The notes under the pieces were generated by a model that did not search any database, had not been told where the DNA came from, and saw only the letters and a program-made list of their open reading frames with translations. Both the position numbers and the translations under genes were made by a program. Shown here piece by piece: positions 1 through 10,680 of a DNA stretch of 64,000 nt (position 1 is the first letter of the stretch; every line of letters starts with the position of its first letter). The stretch covers positions 35,573,001 through 35,637,000 of the forward strand of contig NC_092594.1 in NCBI RefSeq assembly GCF_047663525.1, read 5' to 3'. Source of the stretch: Anas platyrhynchos. Lineage: Eukaryota > Chordata > Aves > Anseriformes > Anatidae.

Positions 1-3000
1 GAGCCCCTCTCTGAGCTTCATTTAATCTATCAGGACTCAAATCTGGCCTTTAACCTGTCACCCCCTCGTCCTAATCCCGGCCAGGATGGTGGTTTGACCT
101 CCCCGGGTCACGGCCCTGGATTTTCTGCCTCCAGATGTTCCCGTCTGTTCCCCCGCGCTAATACCGGTTACCACGAGGATGAGATTGGATTTCTCAACTC
201 ATGGGTGAAGCACTGAAAAGAAATGACTGCTCTGATAGCTCCAGCTCACTGATGTTAAAGCGATGCTATCATTTCACCATCAGTCGGGCCTCTCCTAGAG
301 CCTGGCACTTACCGAGCAGAACAAAAACCACTTTGATCACTTCTAACTAGATGATTTTGCAGGTGGATGCAAAATCCATTCCTTTGCATGAGATAAATAA
401 ATATTTAGTTAAAATGCTGTCAGATTTAACCTTTTTGATGATAGAAATAATTTAAAATGCTTAAAGGGAAAGGGAAAATTTCTACACCCCTAAAGTGAGC
501 ATTGCCTGACTTTAGCTCAGTAGCAAATGTTCAAGTTCGGTTTTCTTCAAATGTTTTTGCCAGTTGCATTCAGCCACCATTTAACAGCACCTTTAAAATA
601 TACTTGAAGCAGTCATTTCTGGCTCTAAGTTTCACAAGAACTAAGTTCATGTTACCAGGTTTGAACAGAGACCTGGGTTTTTCAAAGACCTCCACCTCCC
701 ACATCCCAGCCCAGGGCCATCCCCAGCACAACCTCATGGCCAGACAGCACCAAAAAACTGGCAGGGTGTGAGCTTTGGTGCTTTGGGCTCCCTGCAGGCT
801 GCAGAACACACTCTGGGTGCTGAGCATGAAGCTATTTGCACATCTCTGATCAATGACTAGATCAGGAGTTTGATGGAAGATGGTCCAGCAGTCAAGCTAT
901 GGACTTGGGATTCTTGAGCTTCTGCCTTTCCCCTGCTAAGGATTTCTGTCTGGTCTTGACAAAGAAGTTAGTTGCCACAGTCTCTGAAAATATATTCATC
1001 TGCCACCAGCCCCCCCTCTGGAGAAACCAATTCCTTCTCATTAACTGCAAGGAGCACCTAAAGATCTCGCCTAGATTTCAGCAGCCAGCCTCGAGATGCT
1101 TAGATCAGGCGGGATGAATCCCAGCGTTGTGCACCAGTCTCCTCCTATAGACCAGCAGCGTTGTCTTACTGCCAGCACGCTGCACACTGACAACGTTTAA
1201 TGAAAAAGGTGGTTTTAGGTATTTCCCTGCTGTGGACTTCCACTTCATCTAGTCCCTTGTCTACAACTGGAAGTCGTGTTCCGAAATAGCACTGGAGGAA
1301 GGACTAAGCTCTGTAAGCACCGATTTAAACTCTCCTTCTATTCTGCCGGAGCAGAATGTTTGCTGACAATAAAGCCACTCGCTCCCCTGGGCAGACGGAG
1401 TTTGGGCTCTGTCTGTTGAGACTGACAAAAAGATTATTGCTGGAGATCCTGCCCTTTGTGGTGGGGACATCTGGGACAGGGATTAGAGTCAGCGAACTCA
1501 TTTGACGTAGAAGAGACCACGGCCATGCTGGGAAATGGCAATAGGCAGCATCTGAGTGCTTCCGAGCTGGCTGCCTTAAGGGTGGAGGTTGGTGTAACCA
1601 GCTGATGGTGGGGTAAGGAGCACAGCCACCCCACAGACAGGTCTGTAAGCACAGCAGGACTGAGCAGACACATAGAGGTCTCCTGCATGCAGAATGAAAT
1701 CTTTGAAACACCGTGGTTTTACACCAGAAATGCTGGTATTAAAACAGATCCATCTTAACAGGCATTTTCCCTCGATGCATGTTGAAAATTGCTTTTGGTT
1801 TTAATACGTTCTTGTAAGGCTTTAAAGGTGACTTCCACAGTAGCTGCCCTAGATCATTTCCTCCCCTTTCCTGATTTCTGAGAATTGAAGCAGGTGCCCA
1901 GTTTAGGATTGTTAAGCAAAACTCACAAAAAACAACCAACCACACAGAGGACCCCAAAATCTGGGAAAACCTAGACCAGGGACAAGCCCTAAAAACATTT
2001 GTTGAGTCCAGAAACCCCCTGCCTTCCGACTTTGAGAGCAAAGTATCCTTCCTCCCTTTTGTATCCTTCCTCCCTTCTGGGCTAAGAATTCCCATCTTCA
2101 GCCTTCCCAACAGGCAAATTTGTCTGAAAAGGGTTGCTTACGGTTTGAAAGCTGGCAGCCTTAGGAAAGCACGGGACTTTTAAGCAATCCCAAGTATTTC
2201 TTCATATATTTTTAATCCTTGCAATTGACAACCTTAACTGGTGTGTAAAAACTAATGGACCTCAGTAGGTATCTGGATGAAATAATAACCGTCCCTTGAA
2301 TATAAAAAAACAGGAACTCCAAGCATTTCTACCAAGTGATTTACCTTGAAAATGAGGAGTCGTATCAGTAGCATGTTTTTTCCCACACAGCACACCCCCT
2401 TCTCTGAATTTGTAGGGCCCCATTTTGCTTTTACGTACTCTGTCAAGCTCAGTGGATTTATACAGATGAAGGCGGGGGGGTGGAATCATACTTGCTGCAT
2501 TTAGCTTTAATTTTAAAATAAATGAATTTTCCAGAACAGTGACAGTATTGACCTTACATATTAACCAAATAGAAATTTTAATGAAACAAGTATAACACTG
2601 AGTATAACCATAATAGATATGCAAATATTGGTCTTTTCTTAAAGGTCTCCCTATCTGGTCACATGGATTTTTCTTGCACATGTGGGGGTGAACTCGGAGA
2701 GCGTTTATTAGAAGCGGAGCAGGAAAGGATGGCTGCACAGCCATGGAGAATCAGGCCATCAATTAGCCCTTCGTTCTCATCACAAGGTCTCCCTGACTTC
2801 TCCCTTGAACAATGATCACAGGAGAGCTGTAAAATTTGCTCCTTCTTTAATTTCTTCGTGCTATGTGACAGCATCCACCTTTGCTTTCCATTGGTATTCA
2901 AGAACAAGTCCTGCTCCAAAGGAGGCAAAGATGTATGCAGATTTTATTTTAATTGGGCTTGACTAAACAAAAGGCAGTGTAGAGAACAATTCCCACGGAT

Positions 3001-4140
3001 GGTGACTCACACAAATATGGACCAGCCAAAAAAACAACAGTGGTGTCTTCTAAGGTTCCCAGCCACAGCAGACCCAAACTGTGTTTTGCTTAAAGCTCGA
3101 AGACCCTGGAAAGCCAACAGGAGGCGGGAACCTGGCCTAGATTCATGCATAAAAGCACAAAGGTTATCAAATAGAAGGTTTGAAAAGCAATCAGAGTCAC
3201 CAGCTGAAAGAGGTTTAAAGTAACAGCCTAAAATCAGAAGCTTCAAAATAAAAGTCAAATAAAAAATGAGATATTGAAAATAGCTAAAAAAATCCGTGAC
3301 CTGAAATCACACTGTCTGTATCCTAGCCAAGATCCGATTCCCTAATTTCAACACCTGCCCGATGGTTTGTTACACCTTACTGCCTAGGGCCAGCTGGGTA
3401 AAGGTATTTAGGTACCTAAGGACGCAGAGAAGTGCCTGCTGGGACTTCTCACTCTTCCTAGACATCGAGTTCCCACCCAAGTGGTTTCCACACGCTGCTC
3501 TGCCTGCTTGCAGGGTACTTGCATCGCTCAGCACCTCTTAAAGCTAGCACTTGTGAATGAAGTTCCCCAGAAGCTCCTTTCCCCGGTGTTCAATTTCCAC
3601 AAAAATCTGGGGGTACATCTCCTGGTGGAATGAGCCTTAAAACCCTGCCTTTGCATCCCCTGAGGGGGTACCTTCGTTGCCTCCCAACCACCTTCAACCA
3701 ATTGTGGAAGTGGGGCCCTTCAATATCTGCCTCTAGAAGTTTAAAAGTGCTACCTTGTGCTACAATATGGGAATATTAAAAAGTCCTGTGGTTATTTTAT
3801 ACCTCCAGGTGCAGTCGTTCCTATTGTACAGCTGTGCTACACCAGGATGCTGTACGGGGTTCATCCCCGGGCAGACCTAACAGTGCAGCCACCTCTGGCC
3901 ACTGTCCAGCTCCGGCTCTGCGAAGGACACAGCAATGTGCTCCAAGACTCATGGCAGTTATAAGACAAATTAGTTTTATCTACGCCACTGATGAATCCTC
4001 CCCAGATTCCATTCTAAATGCCCAAGCTCCCTCCATGCACCAAACTGTCCCGCTGTTTCTTATCTGGGCTCCAAGTCCCTCTGCTGCTTGCCTCCCAGTG
4101 AGCATCCCGCAGGCTGGTTCCTGTCCCAGTGGTGCTGCTC
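1..4140. other. Intergenic, no gene recognised
   Basis: No open frame resembles a known protein; the longest (160 codons, minus 2744-2262) lacks domain-like features. The first 300 bases keep several CpGs and look slower-evolving than their surroundings. A small 18-bp tandem duplication lies at 2043-2078. Confidence 0.7.
2043..2078 (+). repeat. 18-bp tandem duplication, two copies
   Basis: Two consecutive copies of GTATCCTTCCTCCCTTTT differ only at the next-to-last base positions. Pyrimidine-rich; a recent slippage or local duplication event. Confidence 0.8.
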
Positions 4141-4144
4141 CTTC

Positions 4145-4640
4145 CTCCTCTGCAAGCCCCCGAGGGCCTGGCCTGGGCTCCTTTCCCTTCCCCTTCAGTG
4201 CTTGGTCCCCTGGTTCTCTCTCGCTGCTCCGCTGTCACCTCCAAGCTGACAACTCACAAATCTGTCTCTCCAACCCTACCCCGTGTCCATAAATCTCCTC
4301 AGCATGTCACCCAGGATAACCCCCCTGCCAGCTCAAGGGCAACCTGGACAAAATTGAGCACCTGATTTCTTATAACCTCCACCCTCCCCCTTCCTGCCTT
4401 TCTCCATTATTTCCTTAATTTCTCCTCCCTCCCTGCTCCCCACACTTCTCCCAGGCTCGCAATGTCAGCGCTGCCTTTTATTCTTCTGCCACCTCCTTCT
4501 CACGTGCCGGCTGACAAGATTTACTGAATCCTTTTCTCCGTGCTATTTGACCCTTTCATTCAGTCACGTCAACTCAAACTTTGCCCATGCCCTTTTCAGC
4601 AGCTCTCTAGTGCTGTGCCTGCAGCTCTGTCCCAGTCTGC
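4145..4640 (+). mobile_element. Fossil L2-type LINE reverse transcriptase fragment
   Basis: The plus-strand frame around 4222-4290 reads CHLQADNSQICLSNPTPCP. This is a decayed form of the RT box YHLYADDTQIYLS found in L2/CR1-clade LINEs. Downstream, SQARNVS-like coding at about 4450 matches the VRNLGVIFDSSLSF region, and FIQSRQLKLC at about 4558 resembles the xFISSRLDYCN motif. The order and spacing fit one RT domain broken by frameshifts and stops. No intact coding remains. It is an old, inactive copy. Confidence 0.6.
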
Positions 4641-6334
4641 AGAGAGCCTCTCTTCTCTCTCCTTCCCTTTTGCTCCCCGTGTGCCAGCTGGGACAATCCT
4701 GGCATCCCTGTTCCATCCTACACCGAGCAAATTCTCCCTGCCTCACAGCTTCCCAGTAACAACGTGCCTCTGTTTGAAATAGAAATGCCACCACAAAAGA
4801 ATTTTTGTTGTATTTTTGACGTGTGTGTTGGTGGAGGTGTTTGCTGTCTACTGAAGTCTTTTGTTGCAGTAAAACAGCCAATATTGTTTGGAAGCAAAGG
4901 TAGTGCTAGCAGGTAGGTTTTGTCACAAAAATTGTTCTTCTCTCCTACAACACAAAGGTAACAAGGCACAGAGATTTTTCTAGCAGTGGAGCTGCAGGTG
5001 TTCAGCCTAATTCCTTCTACATCCAAAATTGTGTTTAAACCTGTGCTCTGTCACAGCATTTTTGTGTTGGAAAAGGAAGGGGAAACATTTATGGTGCATC
5101 TGAGTCAAAAGAAGGACACCAGCACCATCCCTGGGAATGTCAGCACCAACACCAAGCATCCCTACCATGAGGCCAGGTACACAGAACAGCATCCCCTCCT
5201 TTCCTGGAGCAGGCAGACAAGAGATCGGGTCTTAAAAATGAAGGATGAAAGAGATATGCCAAAGTTCCTCCACTTTGGTCAAGGAAACCTTTCATTTCTT
5301 CAGCTGTTTTTACAAGATCCTGAAAAGAAAATATTTCAGCCCAAGGTCAGAAGGAATGCTTTGTGTTACACTAATTAACTTCAGATCAGGATGAAAAACA
5401 TTAGATCTATTTTGGATTGATCCACACCAAATTTACTTCCTCCAAGTTTACTCCTAGGTTGACAAATGGAAAAGCGATTGCCCGGCCCTTTGGGTGAGAT
5501 CTTGTGCTTTGCTCCCGTTCCTCACTCCGAGCAGTTTCAGCCAGGTCTTTTCATCTCAATGGTAAAAAGACTTTTTCTCAGTTTTCCATGACCTCTTCCA
5601 AGAGTCTCTCATTTTTCAGTCTTTCTCTGAAAAATGGAAAAGGACCCTCTGCAGAAAACTGTCCTCTGACCTCTTCTTTGAGTCCCTTCCCAGCACAGTC
5701 AGTTCCCCGGCTCCTCTGCACATTCTCTTTGTATTTCCCAGCAGGAAACAGCTTGGGGTCTCACATCCTCTCGAGTGCCCAATGAATTTTTTCCTGCTCA
5801 GGACATTGAGCAAACTACCCAGCCCTACACCCAGGAGAAAGTCCTCCTTTGCCCTTAACAATTCCTTAAGACTTTTTCAAAATAGAGAAAAAAGGAAAAA
5901 AAAAAAAACCTGTTGTATTTGCTCAAAAAAGAAAATGTACGAAAGCCAAAGCTGTGCATATCCCAATCAGCCTGCAGCACTTCAAGACCTATTTTGTCAA
6001 AAGCCAGAGACACTTTGCCTACATCTAGGGGACATTCTGTGCACTTTTCCATCAGTGTCACTGGGGTTGTTGGGAACCCACTTCTGCAGAGGGAAGGGCG
6101 TATAAAAACTAGCCCAAGGCAACCAGGATTTAGCTGCCAAGTGCGTTCAACCCCCCAGAAACACCCACAGGGAAGAAGTGCCCACCCCCAAACAGAAATC
6201 GCTTGGTCCGAGCAGAAGCAGAACCATCAGCAGGGAAGAAAACAAAGCTGGGTGTTTCCCCAGCCGTCGCTAGATGTGTTCCCAGATCCTGCACGGGTCA
6301 CAAAGCAAAAATGAAGATGTTTTGCACAGACAGG

Positions 6335-6415
6335 TGCAGGCACTGCTGTGATTAATCAAGCCATAATTAGGGACCTGTCGGCAGGCGCTAAATATATGTT
6401 CTAGGGCTTCAACCC
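6335..6415. promoter_or_regulatory. Candidate conserved non-coding element
   Basis: It contains TGATTAATCA-type and CATAATTAGG homeodomain core sites and an A/T-rich CTAAATATAT (MEF2-like) motif within about 60 bases. No open frame explains it. The constraint is inferred from composition only. Confidence 0.3.
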
Positions 6416-7229
6416 TCTTAGAAATCTGTGGATGGAAAACTTGCCAGGCACAACATTTATAAAAACAGGGAGCCTTTGGATGATAAATGCACGCAAGAAC
6501 AGAATCTTTCACCAGGCTACAATAATGACAATTCTCTCTGTTTCTTCATATCTATAAATACTTTTTTTCTCACTATTTCCCAGATTTTTTTCAAGTATTT
6601 TAGTATCAACTGACTACGATGTTTAACTGATTAGCGCTACCCTCCCATGGGTAAAGCAGGCACAGTTTCAGCATGTGCAGCAAACCAGTGGGTGTACTAT
6701 TTTGCACTGAGCCACGTACCTGCAGCAGCCAGCAGAAGCATCAGAGGGCTCAAAATACTGAGAACAAAACAGCTCCCAGCTCACATAGCCTTACCTACCT
6801 ATCTGCACCTCACCTGTCCATCTGCACCTGGCCGAAGGCTCCACGAAACACCTCCATTCGACAGGGAGCAGAGGCAGGAGTGCAGTGGCACGTTGTAGCC
6901 TACAGGTGAATTAATGCAGCCAGAGTTTGAGATATCACACTTATTTCTCTGCAGATGTGCGACAGGGTGCCATGTCAGCCCATGTCCAGCAAAAAATATT
7001 TGCTGTCCTGTGCTAACAACATGATATACAGAAACAACATGTCATACAGAGGCTGTGGGTGACGTGATTAGGTATTTCTATCATGATTATGTTATATAGA
7101 GCTATACTAGCTAACACTATTAAACAAAAAGGGGTTCTGAGAACTGAAATGCTGCTCCGGACAGAAACGTCCCCTACAGACCCATGTCCTAGAAGCTCCA
7201 TGCTCTGCATCTTTGTGCTTTTCTTCCTG

Positions 7230-7520
7230 TCAGCGATCAATTGCTCCACCAAATTTACCAAATTTCATTTCAGCTGGATATTGGTTAAAATTTTGCGAGA
7301 AAGGCAAAGCGTTAGGTATCCGATTGCGCTCGGTGTTATTAAACGTGAGGGGGAAGTCATCTGATGGCTGTTTAATTGTGGCTGCCTTTAGTGAGTAATA
7401 TTGATGATTAATCAATGGACCAAAGGGAAGAAGCTGCGAAGGGAAATAAGGCCGAATCGATGTGCAGGAGAGGACGTGAAGTAAGCTGGACCCCCAATCG
7501 ATGGTGTTGCTCCTTGCTCA
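7230..7520. promoter_or_regulatory. Candidate conserved non-coding element (enhancer-like)
   Basis: Outside any CpG island this block keeps many CpGs (for example GATTGCGCTCGG, AAACGTGAGG, GAATCGATG). It also has a near-symmetric homeodomain cluster, ATTGATGATTAATCAAT, at 7400-7416, with two ATCGAT sites nearby. CpG retention in AT-rich DNA is typical of constrained elements. No cross-species alignment was available. Confidence 0.4.
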
Positions 7521-8963
7521 GTTAGGCTGGCGATTGGGATGTGCCCTCTGCGTGAGCTCACAGGCGATGCAAAGAGGTTGCCTCACAACAAAGACATTTC
7601 ACTGCTTTTTATTTATATTGATTTCCCAGTGAAGTGTGTCTTGGCATTAGGGATTCCCACAGAGCTGGGAAGAAAGATCAGCTTCTTCCCTCAGCAGGTC
7701 AACAAATCCTGGGTGATGAATCTTGGCTTTTCAGAAAAACCGACGGGAGCAGAGGTTTGGCTCTAAGTTGCCTCCGAGAAAGGAAGAACTGAAAGTGTGT
7801 CCTTAAAAGGGAGGAAAATGTGAAAATGTTTGAAACTGAAAAGCTGTTCTTAAGGGGGAAGAAAATGTAAAAATATCCAGGCAAGGGAAAGCCAGATTGA
7901 TGAGGTCAGTGTTGTTAAAAAGAGAACTATTCAGTATGACAAAAATTAATTTTGAATTTATTTAGGGCATTGTTAGTTAAGGCAGGTGCTTTCTGGGGAC
8001 ACCACCACATCACAGGCACAAAGCTTTCTTCGCACCCCACAGCCAGCTGGCAGCAAAGCAATGAGCAGAGCTGGAAGTGCTGTCCTCTGCTGGCTGCAAG
8101 TCATTCGCACAGCCCAGCTGTGTCAATCCCTGATTTAATGTCTGAAAGAGAAAGTCTTGTGACTTAGGGACAGGTAACTTCGTGCCAAAGCAGGAGGGAA
8201 GGGTGTTCCCTTGGGCAGCAGTTCCATACTGGATGAAGTTTGGAGATTAAACACAAAATAAGCAGCAAAACTAAGACTAGCCCAGGCATGCAATGTCCTA
8301 GCGACTACCCAAACAGCCAGACATCGGCAGTCCCTGCAGCACCAGGGCAGAGTTAGAGTGATACTGATAAATCACTTGGATATCGCTAGAAATGAAGATG
8401 CTGTTAATATTTCATTCTGCTTTGCTCCTTTCCTTATTATTTTTAAGCCTTGGTTGGTTTAAAAGGAAATATTTCTCAAATTGCCAGTGAGCCAGGCTTC
8501 CCAGAGACACTCAGAATAAGCAGTGAGGGCTTGTGACTTTTCCCAGCTCCTATGGCCAGGGGATACTCAAACACTGGGTAACACTGAGGACTCACATGTA
8601 GAATAACTTAAATCTTGCCAAGTTTCTGTGTTCATGCTCCATTAGCGCTATATGGGATATTTCCCGGTGTCAGTATGTGGTAATAGACAATAAATGTCGC
8701 CCTGTAAGCTGCTCCCGAATGCCATAACACAGCCACCTCTCTTACAAAGCAGAATGGATGAATATGGATATTCTTCTCTCTTCTCTGCCTCCCATCTGCA
8801 TGAAACATATGCCACGTCCCGTGATTCCAAAGGACCAGAACAGGGCCTACAGTCCACCTGCTAAAATTCGTAATAAGATGTGCATAATAAAACCTTGCGG
8901 AGGAAATCACTTCTCTAACCAGGAAAAAAGCCCTTGCTTTTAATGAGGGTTTAATTAATGTCA

Positions 8964-9230
8964 GGTTGGCTCCGTTGGTAGCATTCTTGCCTCTGGTGCA
9001 GAAGGTCACAGTTTTGAGCCCTGTCTCAGGCTCCGGGCTCATAACCAATGCTGACACTGCAATGTACTTTTGCTACACCGTGAGAGGTTCTGACCTTCAA
9101 ATGAGGTGTTTAAACTCAGATTCCTGCTGCGAGTCTCTGGTGGTTCTTCCAGCTGGAAGCTAAAGGTGTTCTGGCACTTTTCAAGCAGCGCAGGGAGTAG
9201 CCCTTGCATCCTGACTTACCCTTGCTGAAT
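8964..9230 (+). mobile_element. Ancient Deu-domain SINE (AmnSINE1/LF-SINE-like)
   Basis: A tRNA-like head shows an A-box-like GGCTCCGTTGGTAGCA and a B-box-like AGTTTTGAGCCC about 40 bases later. It is followed by a body resembling the Deu domain: CTTCAAATGAGGTGTTTAAAC, then GTTCTGGCACTTTTCAAGCA and AGGGAGTAGCCC. The order (tRNA head, ATGAGA-GTTAAAC block, GGCACTTTTC-GAGTAGGG block) matches Deu-SINEs shared by vertebrates. Some AmnSINE1 copies are known to have become enhancers. No 5S-rRNA-like head was recognised upstream. Confidence 0.6.
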
Positions 9231-10399
9231 AAAGTAGGTTATAATGCACAAAGCTGCGAGTGTCAGCCATTGCTGACAGTTGAGGATACACACTAATGAG
9301 GCCCCTCTGTTTATTTATGTGCTGACTCCACTTACAATATGGGAAATGCTTTTTCTTGGTGCTTAAGGAGGAGAAACAACGGGAAGACATTAATTTGATT
9401 TCCAAAATGTGAATTTTTTGTGTATTTTCAAAGCAAAACGGTACCACTTAAAATAAGCTAATATTGTAGGCAAGGACGGACAGAAGGAATAAGAGAAACA
9501 TGAGGCTTGTGAGGTAGGTAAAAGCCATTTCAAGTCTTCTTGCAAACTAAATATTGCATTAGAATCAAGACTGACCTTCAGCAGCAGGAGGGTTAAAACA
9601 GCAGGAAAAGTGTTCATGAAATAGCAGTCAAAGTGATATCAATCTGTGTGATCCTGCTAATCAGCTGAGTCATCACAAAAGCCAGCGTATGAACCCATCT
9701 GGAAATTAAGGTCTTTATGATCCGTCCATTCAGACCATCACAGATGATTTAGAGCTCAGTGTCACAACTGCTCCACTTCCAGCCTTGCCAGGCCTCCCAG
9801 CCCCTGCCCTCCTCCCCTCCTTCCAGCACACACCTTGCTTTAGAACAAAAAAGCAAAAAAACATCTTGGCTTGGGAGGAAAACAGAACAGGTTACAGAAT
9901 AGGTTTGTGTACGATGTGCCTCCTACACAACAACTTGTTGAAAACAACTGAATACAGTGCTGCAAGCCAAAGCTTTGATTATCTAAAATCCGGTTTATGG
10001 CTAGGTAAATAAAATACAACCAGTTCACATATAGAAATTTAATTGGATTTATTTGTAAGACATCCTATCTCCTTCCTTTTATGCACTCTGCTGGGCCTAC
10101 TGCCACCTGAGCAGAGAAAAATTGAAATGATGCCATCTACCTTTATGAAATTCCATCCAAGATATTTACAGAGTCTCACTTCAGGAAGATGGACTTTTTT
10201 ATTCTTCAATAAATCATGTCTCGTCTTCAGGTAGCAATTACAATGTTAGAAAGGCCCAAAAAGTAATTTACGGCTCTGGAAATCAGAGAAACTCGACAAG
10301 AACGTAGGGTTTTAAAAAGAAGTGAGCTCCAGTCCTATGGAGGCGATCTGTCTGAGCTCCCAGGCAGCCTCCCCTGGGTATTCAGCCACAATGGTTTTG

Positions 10400-10680
10400 T
10401 GTGACTGCAGCGCTTGAGACCCCGAGCAGTGATAATATTCTGACTTCCAACTCGGCTGATAGCATCTGCATAATTCTAGGGATAGTTGGTATTTCTTGGA
10501 GCAGGAAAAACAGCTTGCATGGTTCCTTCCGGCTATATTCTTCTATGATTATGTGTTTTCTGGGATTTTATTTGCAGCGAAATGTTGCATTAGCTTCTAA
10601 AAAGGTACAAAGTTCAAGCACAGAGCTGTAATGCATGAACAAGGAACTCAAATTTCCAATTATGGGGGGAAAAAAATTAA
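10400..10680. promoter_or_regulatory. Candidate conserved non-coding element
   Basis: It combines GCATAATTCTAGG, CTATGATTATG, CCAATTATGG and TGCATAAT/ATGCATG-type Oct or homeodomain cores with isolated CpGs. The frames open here (76 and 72 codons) resemble no protein. Confidence 0.28.

Larger units (their letters stand above)
4641..8964. other. Intergenic with candidate conserved elements
   Basis: No coding exon recognised. Open frames of 60-133 codons lack known motifs. Blocks at about 6,330-6,420, 7,230-7,520 and 8,632-8,960 keep CpGs and carry clustered homeodomain-type TAAT sites, unlike the rest of the segment. Confidence 0.6.

Noticed and set aside
2262-2744. 160-codon minus-strand open frame
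   Set aside because: The longest in the left region but with no recognisable domain and ordinary AT-rich composition.
8964-9040. tRNA gene
   Set aside because: A- and B-box-like motifs are present, but no acceptor stem or cloverleaf forms and the downstream Deu-like body makes a SINE the better explanation.
8632-9057. 141-codon minus-strand open frame
   Set aside because: Runs through the antisense strand of the Deu-SINE and the adjoining candidate element; the openness is incidental.
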